The notes below the pieces were generated by a model that saw only the letters and a list, made by a program, of their open reading frames with translations, did not search any database and was not told the DNA's origin. This document shows, piece after piece, positions 17,507 through 25,720 of a stretch of 64,000 nucleotides of DNA. The translations under genes and the position numbers were made by a program. This DNA comes from Gammaproteobacteria bacterium. Lineage in GTDB: Bacteria > Pseudomonadota > Gammaproteobacteria > Burkholderiales > Nitrosomonadaceae. The stretch lies in NCBI GenBank assembly GCA_015709615.1, contig CP054179.1:1364001-1428000 (forward strand), read 5' to 3'. Within the stretch, counting starts at the first letter, position 1. Each line of letters begins with the position of its first letter.

Positions 17507-18889
17507 CTATAACAACTCGCCCGCAAGACGCGCCAATAGGAGCTGGGCATTCTCCTTACCGGATATATTCCGCGAAGAAATCCCGATAAAACGGAAATCC
17601 AGTTTGTGCTCACTTTCTTCCAGCAGCGTTTTCATACTGCTTTCGATACGTTTTTGAAAGCCGTGTAGCCCTTGTTCATCGGTATTCGGCAGCAACAGCC
17701 ACAACATGTTCTCGGAAGTCCGCGTGGAAAGATCGGGGGTGCGCAGCAGGCTTCTCAAGCGTTGCGCAAAGGATTCGAGCATTTGCAGCAACCGCGCATG
17801 GTTAAACAGCTCCGCCAAATCCGGCAAATTGGCAAAATAGATACCGAATAAGCTGAAATGCACATTGAGATAACGTTGCGATGTCACCATCATCCAATCG
17901 AGATCGTGAATAAATAATTCACGAGAAATAAAATCGAGTTGATCGAAACCCGAAGACAAATCGAATACTTCGCCGCGAAAAGCAATCGTCCTGCCTTTAT
18001 CGCTCAAGCGCCAGCTATGCACTTCATTCAGAACGAGATCGCCGGGCTTCGTTTCTTTTTCACACATCGCGCAACGGACCTGCACATCGCCTTCCACAAA
18101 TGATTGACTGCACGATTGACAGCGATAGTTCTCGATCGGCCGGTCATAGTCGCTGCCGATATGCCGCAAATGCGTATGGCACTTAGGGCACACGATAGTG
18201 CCGCTGTGCATGAATCTATCCTGCACATCGACGCAACCGCAAGTAAAGCAATGCAAGGAAGCCTGCAATTTGATATCGATCGACAGACAATTCGGGCATA
18301 CATCGATAAAACTCAAATGCGCCGAACGGCAATAACTGCATTCCCGCTGCCGGTCAACCATCGTCAAAGCTTCGATTATTTTATTATTGGCGAGATTACG
18401 CAGCCATTCGAAAGAGTCGGCCCCATCCTGACTCAGTGCTTCCAGCAGCGGATAGCGGTAAAAACGTGGATATTGCCACTCATGGTGCGGCTGCAGAATA
18501 AAATCCGGACGTAACCACAAATATTTGATTAATCGGCCTTGGCGTGTAATGTAAGTCTCATTACTCTTCAGCGATTTCAGCAAATCCTCAACTTGATTCA
18601 CCGCTTCCCGTAAAACCGGCGGCTGCGGCAATTGGCCATCCAATAATAAACTATCGAATGGAGCAACCGGGTCGGCCGCGAAACACAATGATGCAAAAAC
18701 GTCATCATCTCTGCGTATTTTTCCAAGCACTGAAGAAATATATTGCCGGTCTTTTCCAGCGATGATGAATGCGGAAGGAGTGATTTTATTTTTTTTCCAG
18801 CCGGAAAAATCACTGAAATGGCAAACTTCGAACAGATCTTGATAGTGATCCGGTAAATCGGTCTTTTCTTGGGAGAAAAAAATAAGCAT
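17507..18889 (-). CDS. Zinc-ribbon (TackOD1-like) protein with degenerate GGDEF domain
   Basis: The 460-residue soluble protein has three parts. Residues 1-110 are an alpha/beta domain that may be a degenerate receiver. Residues about 180-280 carry many CxxC pairs (C184/C187, C198/C201, C214/C217, C234/C237, C257/C260, C273/C276), which suggests several zinc ribbons of the TackOD1 output-domain type. Residues about 325-460 follow the GGDEF fold (FSLFGIYFANLPDLAE, then MLWLLLPNTDE), but the GG[DE]EF loop is replaced by TSENM at 391-395. It therefore should not make cyclic-di-GMP; it may sense a nucleotide or act as a scaffold. It is the first gene of the operon, so a regulatory role over the synthase is the simplest reading. 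The TackOD1 name is from memory of the family and is moderately certain. Confidence 0.7.
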   Translation of the reverse strand: MLIFFSQEKTDLPDHYQDLFEVCHFSDFSGWKKNKITPSAFIIAGKDRQYISSVLGKIRRDDDVFASLCFAADPVAPFDSLLLDGQLPQPPVLREAVNQVEDLLKSLKSNETYITRQGRLIKYLWLRPDFILQPHHEWQYPRFYRYPLLEALSQDGADSFEWLRNLANNKIIEALTMVDRQRECSYCRSAHLSFIDVCPNCLSIDIKLQASLHCFTCGCVDVQDRFMHSGTIVCPKCHTHLRHIGSDYDRPIENYRCQSCSQSFVEGDVQVRCAMCEKETKPGDLVLNEVHSWRLSDKGRTIAFRGEVFDLSSGFDQLDFISRELFIHDLDWMMVTSQRYLNVHFSLFGIYFANLPDLAELFNHARLLQMLESFAQRLRSLLRTPDLSTRTSENMLWLLLPNTDEQGLHGFQKRIESSMKTLLEESEHKLDFRFIGISSRNISGKENAQLLLARLAGELL

Positions 18890-19322
18890 TGTCAGCTTTC
18901 AATAATCCTAAACCATTTATCCGATTAACTTTCCACAAAACATTAAATAATACATATATATCATTATATTAAAAAATTATTTTAGGGCATTTTCTTACTA
19001 TTATACTCAAAAATTCCTACATGAATGCTTTGAATAAAGCTAATATTGGACTTTATATTGAAGTTTCGAAAAGAAAATTTCTCTGATACGTGACGCAAAA
19101 AACGCTGACGGCTGATTGCAGCCACCACCGCGAATGCCTTTAACTCGACAATTTAAATACGCTATCAATTGGACAAATCGATTCTTTACCGGCCTAACCA
19201 GCCAGCATTCTCACTTTTCCACCGGCAAGCCATTCAGTTTTTCCTTGACATTTCAAATAATCCACAATCCGATCAGATTCTAGAAATCCTTCCTCACAAT
19301 TTTGTATCAGGATGAAAAGTAT
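18890..19322. other. AT-rich region upstream of the polysaccharide operon
   Basis: This stretch should hold the promoter of the minus-strand operon. It is very AT-rich near 18940-19015. A 21-codon plus-strand reading frame starts at 19021 (MNALNKANIGLYIEVSKRKF...), without a ribosome site; it may be a relic or chance. No terminator or known RNA was seen. Confidence 0.45.
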
Positions 19323-19460
19323 CCCATAACCATATGATAAGTGTCACATAATTATTGTGTTAAATAATTAATCAGATCAACAAAAATCCTTAGAAATATG
19401 CAGGTTAAGTACTGAAGCCAAGCAATTATTCACAAAGTTATCCACAGAATTTGTGGATAA
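19323..19460. repeat. Right copy of the ~138-bp repeat ending in paired DnaA boxes
   Basis: The copy starts CCCATAACCA and ends with TTATCCACA at 19438-19446, spacer GAATT, and TGTGGATAA at 19452-19460. It is in the same orientation as the left copy at 12674-12810. The first 54 bases show 40 gapless identities with that copy. Just beyond it lies a short perfect hairpin (ATTGATT-ACAA-AATCAAT, 19492-19509). The tRNA-Leu gene begins about 200 bases further right. Confidence 0.75.
19438..19460. promoter_or_regulatory. Inverted pair of perfect DnaA boxes (right)
   Basis: Two consensus DnaA boxes face each other across a 5-base spacer (GAATT), in the same arrangement as at 12788-12810. Only the spacer bases differ between the two sites, while the flanks are diverged, which suggests that the box pair is under selection. 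DnaA binding is inferred, not shown. Confidence 0.65.
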
Positions 19461-19661
19461 TGAATAATATACTTTGATAAATAAGAAAAAGATTGATTAC
19501 AAAATCAATGCTTGCGTTGAATGAATAGTCTTTGAGCGTATAGGCCGATTGCACGCTACACGAAGATCAACACTACGCTGTTTACAGGAAATTATAAGAA
19601 CGAAGAATCGTTTGCATGCAGTGCACAGTTTATACACAGTGATTTTCTTGATTTATTCGAG

Positions 19662-19748
19662 TGGTGCCGAGAGGGGGAATCGAACCCCCATGATGTCACC
19701 ATCGCGGGATTTTGAGTCCCGTGCGTCTACCAATTCCGCCATCTCGGC
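19662..19748 (-). tRNA. tRNA-Leu (anticodon CAA)
   Basis: The minus strand reads GCCGAGATGGCGGAATTGG and so on, an 87-base class II tRNA with encoded 3' CCA. The acceptor arms GCCGAGA and TCTCGGC pair fully. The anticodon loop CTCAAAA is framed by CGGGA/TCCCG and gives anticodon CAA (Leu, UUG). A long variable arm is present, and the T arm is GGGGG-TTCGATT-CCCCC. Its 3' end points toward the polysaccharide block, the usual side for an island inserted at a tRNA. I found no second copy of the tRNA 3' end near 12.5-13.0 kb. Confidence 0.96.
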
Positions 19749-19857
19749 TAAACACTTCGCCTGTTTTCGAACAAACAGAAGGCGCAATTATCACTGAAAA
19801 GCGCAAGTACAGCAAGCCGCATGGGCGGAAAACATCCGCTACCGGTATAATACCGGC

Positions 19858-20892
19858 ATGAAGACTCAGGATTTTGATTTCCACCTGCCCGCCGAACTGA
19901 TTGCACAATTCCCCGCTGAACATCGCACCGGCAGCCGGTTGCTCCATCTGGATAGCAATCAAAATCGCTGGCAGGATACGATATTTTCCAATCTGCCTGA
20001 TTACCTGCGCGCTGGGGATGTGATGGTATTCAATGATACTCAAGTCATCAAAGCGCGCTTATTCGGGAAGAAGGATAGCGGCGGCAAAGTGGAAGTCATG
20101 GTGGAACGGATACTCGATGATCGCCATGTTTTAGCGGTTATCCGCGCCAGCCATGCGCCCAAACCGGACTCAACGTTACTGCTGGCGGATGCAATACCGG
20201 CGACCGTGGTCACGCGTGAGCTGGAATTTTATACTTTACGCTTCGAGCATGAAAAGACGGTTGCGGAATTGCTCGAACGCTACGGCCAACTGCCGTTACC
20301 CCCGTATATTGGCCGCCCGGCCACTTCGGCAGACGAAGCGCGTTATCAAACGGTTTATGCGCGAAATGCGGGCGCTGTCGCTGCGCCGACGGCCGGATTG
20401 CATTTTGACGCCGGCATGATGGATCAATTGCGTGCGATGGGCGTCATGATCACTTATGTCACCTTACATGTCGGCGCAGGAACATTTCAACCGGTGCGGG
20501 TTAGCAATATCGCCGATCACGTCATGCACCGCGAAACCTACCATATCCCCCAAGCCACCGCGGATGCAATCCGACAAGCCAAGCAATCGGTCGGACGCAT
20601 TCTCGCTGTCGGCACCACCTCGCTGCGGGCGCTGGAATCGTGCGCAGCGCTGCACCAGGGTCAGTTGGTTGCAGGCTATGGCGATACGCGGATTTTTATT
20701 ACGCCGGGCCATCGTTTCCAAGTGGTCGAACGCTTGCTGACCAACTTTCACTTACCATGTTCGACGTTGCTGATGCTGGTCTCGGCATTTGCCGGCATGG
20801 ATAATATCCGGCGCGCTTATCAGCATGCGGTTAATGAACGCTATCGTTTTTTCAGTTACGGAGATGCCATGTTGATTGAGAGGAAGTCATGA
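19858..20892 (+). CDS. queA: S-adenosylmethionine:tRNA ribosyltransferase-isomerase QueA
   Basis: QueA adds the ribosyl part of SAM to 7-aminomethyl-7-deazaguanine in tRNA, giving epoxyqueuosine. The 344-residue product begins FDFHLPAELIAQFPAEHR and contains MVFNDTQVIKARLFG, APTAGLHFD, HVGAGTFQPVR and TNFHLPCSTLLMLVSAFAG. All are hallmark QueA stretches, and the length matches the family. It overlaps tgt by ATGA, so the two queuosine enzymes are translationally coupled. Confidence 0.97.
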   Translation: MKTQDFDFHLPAELIAQFPAEHRTGSRLLHLDSNQNRWQDTIFSNLPDYLRAGDVMVFNDTQVIKARLFGKKDSGGKVEVMVERILDDRHVLAVIRASHAPKPDSTLLLADAIPATVVTRELEFYTLRFEHEKTVAELLERYGQLPLPPYIGRPATSADEARYQTVYARNAGAVAAPTAGLHFDAGMMDQLRAMGVMITYVTLHVGAGTFQPVRVSNIADHVMHRETYHIPQATADAIRQAKQSVGRILAVGTTSLRALESCAALHQGQLVAGYGDTRIFITPGHRFQVVERLLTNFHLPCSTLLMLVSAFAGMDNIRRAYQHAVNERYRFFSYGDAMLIERKS

Positions 20893-21974
20893 AATTTCAG
20901 TTGCATTCAACTGATAAAGCCGCTCGCCGAGGAACATTAACGCTCGCGCACGGTACGGTCGAGACCCCGGTTTTCATGCCGGTGGGCACTTACGGCGCGG
21001 TCAAAAGCATGTCGCCCGCCGCGCTGCAAGCGACGAGCGCACAAATCATTCTGGGCAATACCTTTCATTTGTGGCTGCGCCCCGGCTTGGAAGTTATCGA
21101 AGCGCATAACGGATTGCATGACTTCATGGGATGGCACGGCCCGATATTGACCGATTCGGGCGGTTTCCAGGTTTTCAGCTTGGGTGAATTGCGCAAAATC
21201 ACCGAGCAAGGCGTTCACTTCAAATCGCCGGTCAATGGCGACAACTGTTTTTTATCGCCGGAAGAATCGATGCGGATTCAACACACGCTCAATTCCGATA
21301 TTGTGATGATCTTTGATGAATGCACGCCTTATCCGGCGGATGAAACCACTGCTCAGTTATCCATGGAACTCAGCCTGCGCTGGGCGGAACGTTCCAAACA
21401 AGCGCATCACGATAACCCGAATGCGTTATTCGGCATCGTGCAAGGCGGCATGTTCGAGCATCTGCGCGACCAGTCATTGGCCGGTTTGCAGACCATCGGT
21501 TTTGACGGCTACGCGATCGGCGGATTATCCGTGGGCGAACCCAAGGCAGACATGCAGCGCATCCTGACACATACGGCACCGCTGTTGCCCGCCAATAAGC
21601 CGCGTTATTTGATGGGCGTCGGCACGCCCGCGGATATTGTGCATGCCGTAGCGCAAGGCATTGACATGTTCGATTGCGTGCTGCCGACGCGCAACGCCCG
21701 CAACGGCTGGCTGTATACGCGCCACGGCATCCTCAAATTGCGCAACAGCCGTTACCGGTTGGATACCTCGCCGCCGGATGAGCAGTGCGGTTGCTATACC
21801 TGCCGGCATTTCAGCCGCGCTTATCTGCACCATTTGCAGCGCATCAATGAAATGTTGGGCGCGCACCTGAACACCGTGCACAATCTGTTTTACTACCAGC
21901 AACTAATGGTAGAAATCCGTAGTGCAATCGAAAACAAACAATTTGAGGAATATGCAGAAGAATTTCTGGCATAA
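20889..21974 (+). CDS. tgt: Queuine/preQ1 tRNA-guanine transglycosylase
   Basis: TGT swaps guanine-34 of GUN-anticodon tRNAs for preQ1, the step before QueA. The 361-residue TIM-barrel protein shows TPVFMPVGTYGAVKSM, the catalytic-site stretch LTDSGGFQVFSLG, FGIVQGGMFE, GLSVGEP, and the zinc ligands CGCYTCRHFSRAYLHHL. The ATG overlaps the queA stop (ATGA), and AGAGGAAG is its ribosome site. The gene pair is followed by yajC-secD-secF as in many Proteobacteria. Confidence 0.98.
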   Translation: MKFQLHSTDKAARRGTLTLAHGTVETPVFMPVGTYGAVKSMSPAALQATSAQIILGNTFHLWLRPGLEVIEAHNGLHDFMGWHGPILTDSGGFQVFSLGELRKITEQGVHFKSPVNGDNCFLSPEESMRIQHTLNSDIVMIFDECTPYPADETTAQLSMELSLRWAERSKQAHHDNPNALFGIVQGGMFEHLRDQSLAGLQTIGFDGYAIGGLSVGEPKADMQRILTHTAPLLPANKPRYLMGVGTPADIVHAVAQGIDMFDCVLPTRNARNGWLYTRHGILKLRNSRYRLDTSPPDEQCGCYTCRHFSRAYLHHLQRINEMLGAHLNTVHNLFYYQQLMVEIRSAIENKQFEEYAEEFLA

Positions 21975-22021
21975 GGGATCATCATGTTAATATGTAGCCT
22001 TTTTAGAAAAGGGAGAGTTTT

Positions 22022-22477
22022 ATGCTGATTAATGATGCATTTGCCCAAGCCGCTTCGTCGGCACAAGACACTGCAGATTGGATGAGTCTGCTGCCGATGT
22101 TCGGATTATTGTTGTTATTTTATTTTCTGCTGATCCGTCCACAGGCCAAACGCGCAAAAGAACAAAAGCAAATGGTGGATAGTTTGCAAAGAGGTGACGA
22201 AGTCATCACGAACGGCGGTATCCTCGGGCAGGTTCTCAATGTCAGCGAGAATTATGTCATTATCGAAATAGCGCCTGCCACTGAAGTCACCGTTCTGAAA
22301 TCTTCGGTGCAGACTTTGCTGCCGAAAGGAACATTGAAGAGTATCGAACCGAAAGGTAAAACACAAAAATCCAAAATAACCAAAACAACCGCCACATTAG
22401 AAAATAATGAGGCGGAAACAGCAGAAAACTCAGCCGGTAAGGATGCCGAAGCTGAACAACATAGCGCAAAAAAATAG
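22022..22477 (+). CDS. yajC: Sec translocase accessory subunit YajC with extended tail
   Basis: YajC associates with SecDF in the inner membrane. The 151-residue protein has one transmembrane helix (about 22-42, LLPMFGLLLLFYFLLIRPQ) followed by the conserved cytosolic core (AKRAKEQKQMVDSLQRGDEVITNGG). YajC is usually about 110 residues. Here residues ~105-151 form an additional Lys/Glu/Ala-rich tail of low complexity. GGGAGAG before the ATG serves as ribosome site. Confidence 0.95.
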   Translation: MLINDAFAQAASSAQDTADWMSLLPMFGLLLLFYFLLIRPQAKRAKEQKQMVDSLQRGDEVITNGGILGQVLNVSENYVIIEIAPATEVTVLKSSVQTLLPKGTLKSIEPKGKTQKSKITKTTATLENNEAETAENSAGKDAEAEQHSAKK

Positions 22478-22567
22478 CTGCGCAGGCAAGAAAAAGTATT
22501 GACTGCACTGCCTGGCATGACACCTCTTTTTTACCTTTTATCATCTATTAATTATTAACTGACACAC

Positions 22568-24610
22568 ATGAACCGCTACGCACTTTGGCAATACCTGATT
22601 ATTGCGGTTTCACTGTTACTCGGCCTGCTTTACACTTTGCCGAATTTCTTCGGCGAATCGCCCGCAGTACAGATTTCTCCTTTACGGATTTCCGCAAGCA
22701 CTGATACCGCCTTGTTGCAACGAGTCGAAGACGCATTGAAGCAAGCCAATCTTGAAACGGATGGAACACTTCTGGAAGAAGGAAGCGTCAAGGTACGTTT
22801 CGCCGATACGGATACCCAAATCAAAGCTAAAGATTTGCTGGAATCCGCACTTGGCAGCGACTATATAATCGCGCTGAATTTGCTGCCGAATTCTCCGCAG
22901 TGGCTGACCGATCTCGGCGCCTTGCCGATGTATTTAGGGCTGGATTTGCGCGGCGGCGTGCATTTCATGCTGGCGGTCGATATGGAAGGTGCGCTCGACA
23001 AGTCACTGGATCGCTACAGCGCGGATATACGCGCCAAATTGCGCGAACAAAAAATTTCCTATGCCGGACTTGAGAAACATGCTAAGAGACTGACTCTGAA
23101 ATTCCGCGATGCCGAATCACGTGCAAAAGCCGAGACCGAATTGAAGTCGAATTACCCGGATCTCGGTTGGAAGGAAGAAAATCTCGATAGCCGCTACCAC
23201 TTGATCGCAACAATTAAAACCGAAGCGATCGCCCGCATGCAAGACTCGGCGGTATTGCAGAACATCACAACCCTGCGCAATCGCGTCAATGAATTAGGGG
23301 TTGCGGAGCCGATCATTCAGAAAGCCGGCGTGGATCGTGTCATCGTGCAATTGCCGGGCGTGCAGGATACCGCCAAAGCCAAAGACATCCTCGGACGCAC
23401 CGCTACGCTGGAGGTTCGCATGGTCGATGACGAACACGATCTCGATGCCGCGTTGCGGGGTAAGGTGCCAGCGGGTACCGAACTATATGAAGAGCGGGGG
23501 GGAAGTCCATTACTCGTTAAAAAACAAGTATTGTTGACGGGTGAACATATCACCGATGCGCAACCTGGCTTTGATAAAGACAATCAGCCTGCGGTACATC
23601 TCAATTTAGACAATGGCGGATCGCGCATTTTCAAACAATTAACACGAGATAATGTCGGCAAAAGAATGGCCATTTTACTGATTGAGAAAAATAAAGCGGA
23701 AGTCATCACCGCGCCGGTCATTCGTGAAGAAATCGGCGGCGGGCGCGTGCAGATCAGCGGGCGCATGACCAGCAAGGAAGCGCGCGATGTTGCGTTATTA
23801 CTGCGTGCTGGTGCTTTGGCAGCACCGATGGACATCATTGAAGAGCGCACAGTAGGACCAAGCTTGGGCGCGGAGAATATTGCCCGGGGCTTTAACTCGA
23901 CATTATATGGTTTCTTGGGTGTCGCTATCTTCGTTGCCATCTACTACACGGCGTTCGGCATGATCTCGGTCGTTGCACTGGCCATGAATCTATTGCTGCT
24001 GGTTGGTTTATTATCCATCATGCAGGCTACGCTGACACTCCCCGGAATGGCTGCACTGGCCCTGACGGTCGGCATGGCGATTGATGCCAATGTGCTGATC
24101 AATGAGCGGATTAGGGACGAATTACGCACCGGCGCTTCTCCGCAATTGGCTATTCATGCCGGATTCGAGCGTGCCTTCGGTACGATTGTTGATTCCAACA
24201 TTACCACCCTCATTGCCGGTATTGCGTTGTTTGCTTTTGGTTCAGGTCCGGTAAAAGGATTTGCGGTAGTACTTTGCTTAGGCATTATGACTTCCGTATT
24301 TACCGCCACTTTTGTGACAAGAGGCATAGTCAATTTGGTCTATGGAAGTCGTCGCAGACTTGATTATGTCCCGATTGGAAAAATCTGGATACCGGAACAA
24401 AATAAGACTGCTCATAGAACTGCATTAGCTCGTAGCAAAGCAGGCGAAGAATCGATCGATATTCAGAAAAAAGTTACAGAACAGCCTGAGGCTAAAACTG
24501 AAGTTATCCAAGAAACTGATCTTGATGTTCAAGCTGAATCGAGCGAAAGAAAGCCGGGTAAGGCTAAAAACAAGCGGAAATCATCTGATACCAAGCAATC
24601 CAAAAGCTGA
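22568..24610 (+). CDS. secD: Protein translocase subunit SecD
   Basis: SecD works with SecF to use the proton motive force to complete protein export. The 680-residue product has an N-terminal transmembrane helix, the large periplasmic P1 domain with MYLGLDLRGGVHFMLAVDM, and five more helices. It contains ALALTVGMAIDANVLINERIRDEL, which includes the conserved Asp of the transport motif. Residues ~610-680 form a charged, Lys/Glu/Ser-rich tail ending KRKSSDTKQSKS, which is longer than in E. coli SecD (about 615 residues). No ribosome site precedes the ATG. Confidence 0.97.
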   Translation: MNRYALWQYLIIAVSLLLGLLYTLPNFFGESPAVQISPLRISASTDTALLQRVEDALKQANLETDGTLLEEGSVKVRFADTDTQIKAKDLLESALGSDYIIALNLLPNSPQWLTDLGALPMYLGLDLRGGVHFMLAVDMEGALDKSLDRYSADIRAKLREQKISYAGLEKHAKRLTLKFRDAESRAKAETELKSNYPDLGWKEENLDSRYHLIATIKTEAIARMQDSAVLQNITTLRNRVNELGVAEPIIQKAGVDRVIVQLPGVQDTAKAKDILGRTATLEVRMVDDEHDLDAALRGKVPAGTELYEERGGSPLLVKKQVLLTGEHITDAQPGFDKDNQPAVHLNLDNGGSRIFKQLTRDNVGKRMAILLIEKNKAEVITAPVIREEIGGGRVQISGRMTSKEARDVALLLRAGALAAPMDIIEERTVGPSLGAENIARGFNSTLYGFLGVAIFVAIYYTAFGMISVVALAMNLLLLVGLLSIMQATLTLPGMAALALTVGMAIDANVLINERIRDELRTGASPQLAIHAGFERAFGTIVDSNITTLIAGIALFAFGSGPVKGFAVVLCLGIMTSVFTATFVTRGIVNLVYGSRRRLDYVPIGKIWIPEQNKTAHRTALARSKAGEESIDIQKKVTEQPEAKTEVIQETDLDVQAESSERKPGKAKNKRKSSDTKQSKS

Positions 24611-24642
24611 TTGATCGGATTTATAAGGAAGTAAAGTAAATC

Positions 24643-25581
24643 ATGGAATTTTTTAGATTTAATCGTAACATTCCCTTTATGCGATGGAGACGGGTCGGGG
24701 CTGTCATTTCAATTGTGACATTTGCTCTATCTGTTTTCTTTATTGCCACAAAAGGACTCAATCTCGGCGTCGATTTTACAGGCGGAACCGTATTGGAAGT
24801 CAGTTACGGCCAAACCGCCGATCTTGAGAAAGTTAGGGGGGTATTGGCCAGTCTCGAGATGCCGGACGCCAGTGTGCAGAATTTCGGCACTTCTCGCGAT
24901 GTTCTCATACGTCTGCCGATCAAACCTGAAATCTCCAGTGCCCAGTTATCGGAAACTGTAATGACTGCGCTGAAACAAGTTGACTCATCCGTCGAAATGA
25001 AACGGGTGGAATTTGTCGGTCCGCAAGTTGGAGCAGAATTGCTGGAAAACGGTGCGCTTGCCTTACTATTTGTTTCACTGGGTATCGTTGCTTACTTGGC
25101 AGTACGGTTCGAGTGGAAATTTGGCGTATCGGGTATTATTGCCAATTTGCATGACGTCGTTATCATCGTTGGCTGCTTTGCTTTTTTCCAATGGGAATTT
25201 TCGCTCACGGTACTCGCCGCCATATTGGCCATACTGGGTTACTCAGTTAATGAGTCGGTCGTTATTTTCGATCGCATTCGCGAGAATTTCCGTAAATATC
25301 GCAAAGCATCCATTACCGAAGTCATCGATAGCGCCATTACACAAACGATGTCACGCACAGTCATTACTCATGGAAGCACACAGATGGTCGTCATCGCGAT
25401 GCTTTTATTCGGCGGTGAAGTGCTTCACTACTTTGCGCTGGCATTGACCATCGGTATTTGGTTCGGGATTTATTCGTCGATTATGGTCGGAAGTTCAATC
25501 ATCATGCTTCTAGGCGTCAAACGCGAAGATCTTGTTAAGATTGAGAAGAAACCTTTAGATAATGATGGCGCGGTTGTATAA
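24643..25581 (+). CDS. secF: Protein translocase subunit SecF
   Basis: SecF pairs with SecD in the inner membrane. The 312-residue protein has six predicted helices and the family motifs LGVDFTGGTVLEV near the N-terminus, plus AILGYSVNESVVIFDRIREN and SRTVITHGSTQMVVIAM. GGAAG precedes the ATG. It ends this plus-strand operon; a bidirectional hairpin terminator follows, and the amo cluster converges from the other side. Confidence 0.97.
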   Translation: MEFFRFNRNIPFMRWRRVGAVISIVTFALSVFFIATKGLNLGVDFTGGTVLEVSYGQTADLEKVRGVLASLEMPDASVQNFGTSRDVLIRLPIKPEISSAQLSETVMTALKQVDSSVEMKRVEFVGPQVGAELLENGALALLFVSLGIVAYLAVRFEWKFGVSGIIANLHDVVIIVGCFAFFQWEFSLTVLAAILAILGYSVNESVVIFDRIRENFRKYRKASITEVIDSAITQTMSRTVITHGSTQMVVIAMLLFGGEVLHYFALALTIGIWFGIYSSIMVGSSIIMLLGVKREDLVKIEKKPLDNDGAVV

Positions 25582-25659
25582 GGTTTTACAATCGCATGGA
25601 TGAATCAACTAGTGATACCCGTTGATCAAACAGCGCGCATTTCTAATTTTTGGATAGAA

Positions 25660-25695
25660 AAAAAGCACAACAGGAAATTTCCTGTTGTGCTTTTT
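25660..25695. terminator. Bidirectional rho-independent terminator between secF and amoD
   Basis: A perfect 18-base inverted repeat (AAAAAGCACAACAGGAAA and its complement) runs 25660-25677 / 25678-25695 and is flanked by A-runs and T-runs on both strands. It can end secF transcription from the left and amoD transcription from the right. Confidence 0.88.
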
Positions 25696-25720
25696 GTATT
25701 TTTTGACTTGCTATGTCTTA

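Noticed and set aside
12674..19460. Chromosomal replication origin at the DnaA-box pairs
   Set aside because: No dnaA, dnaN, gyrB, rpmH or parAB nearby and only two boxes per site; an origin would normally have more boxes and an AT-rich unwinding element in a typical gene context.
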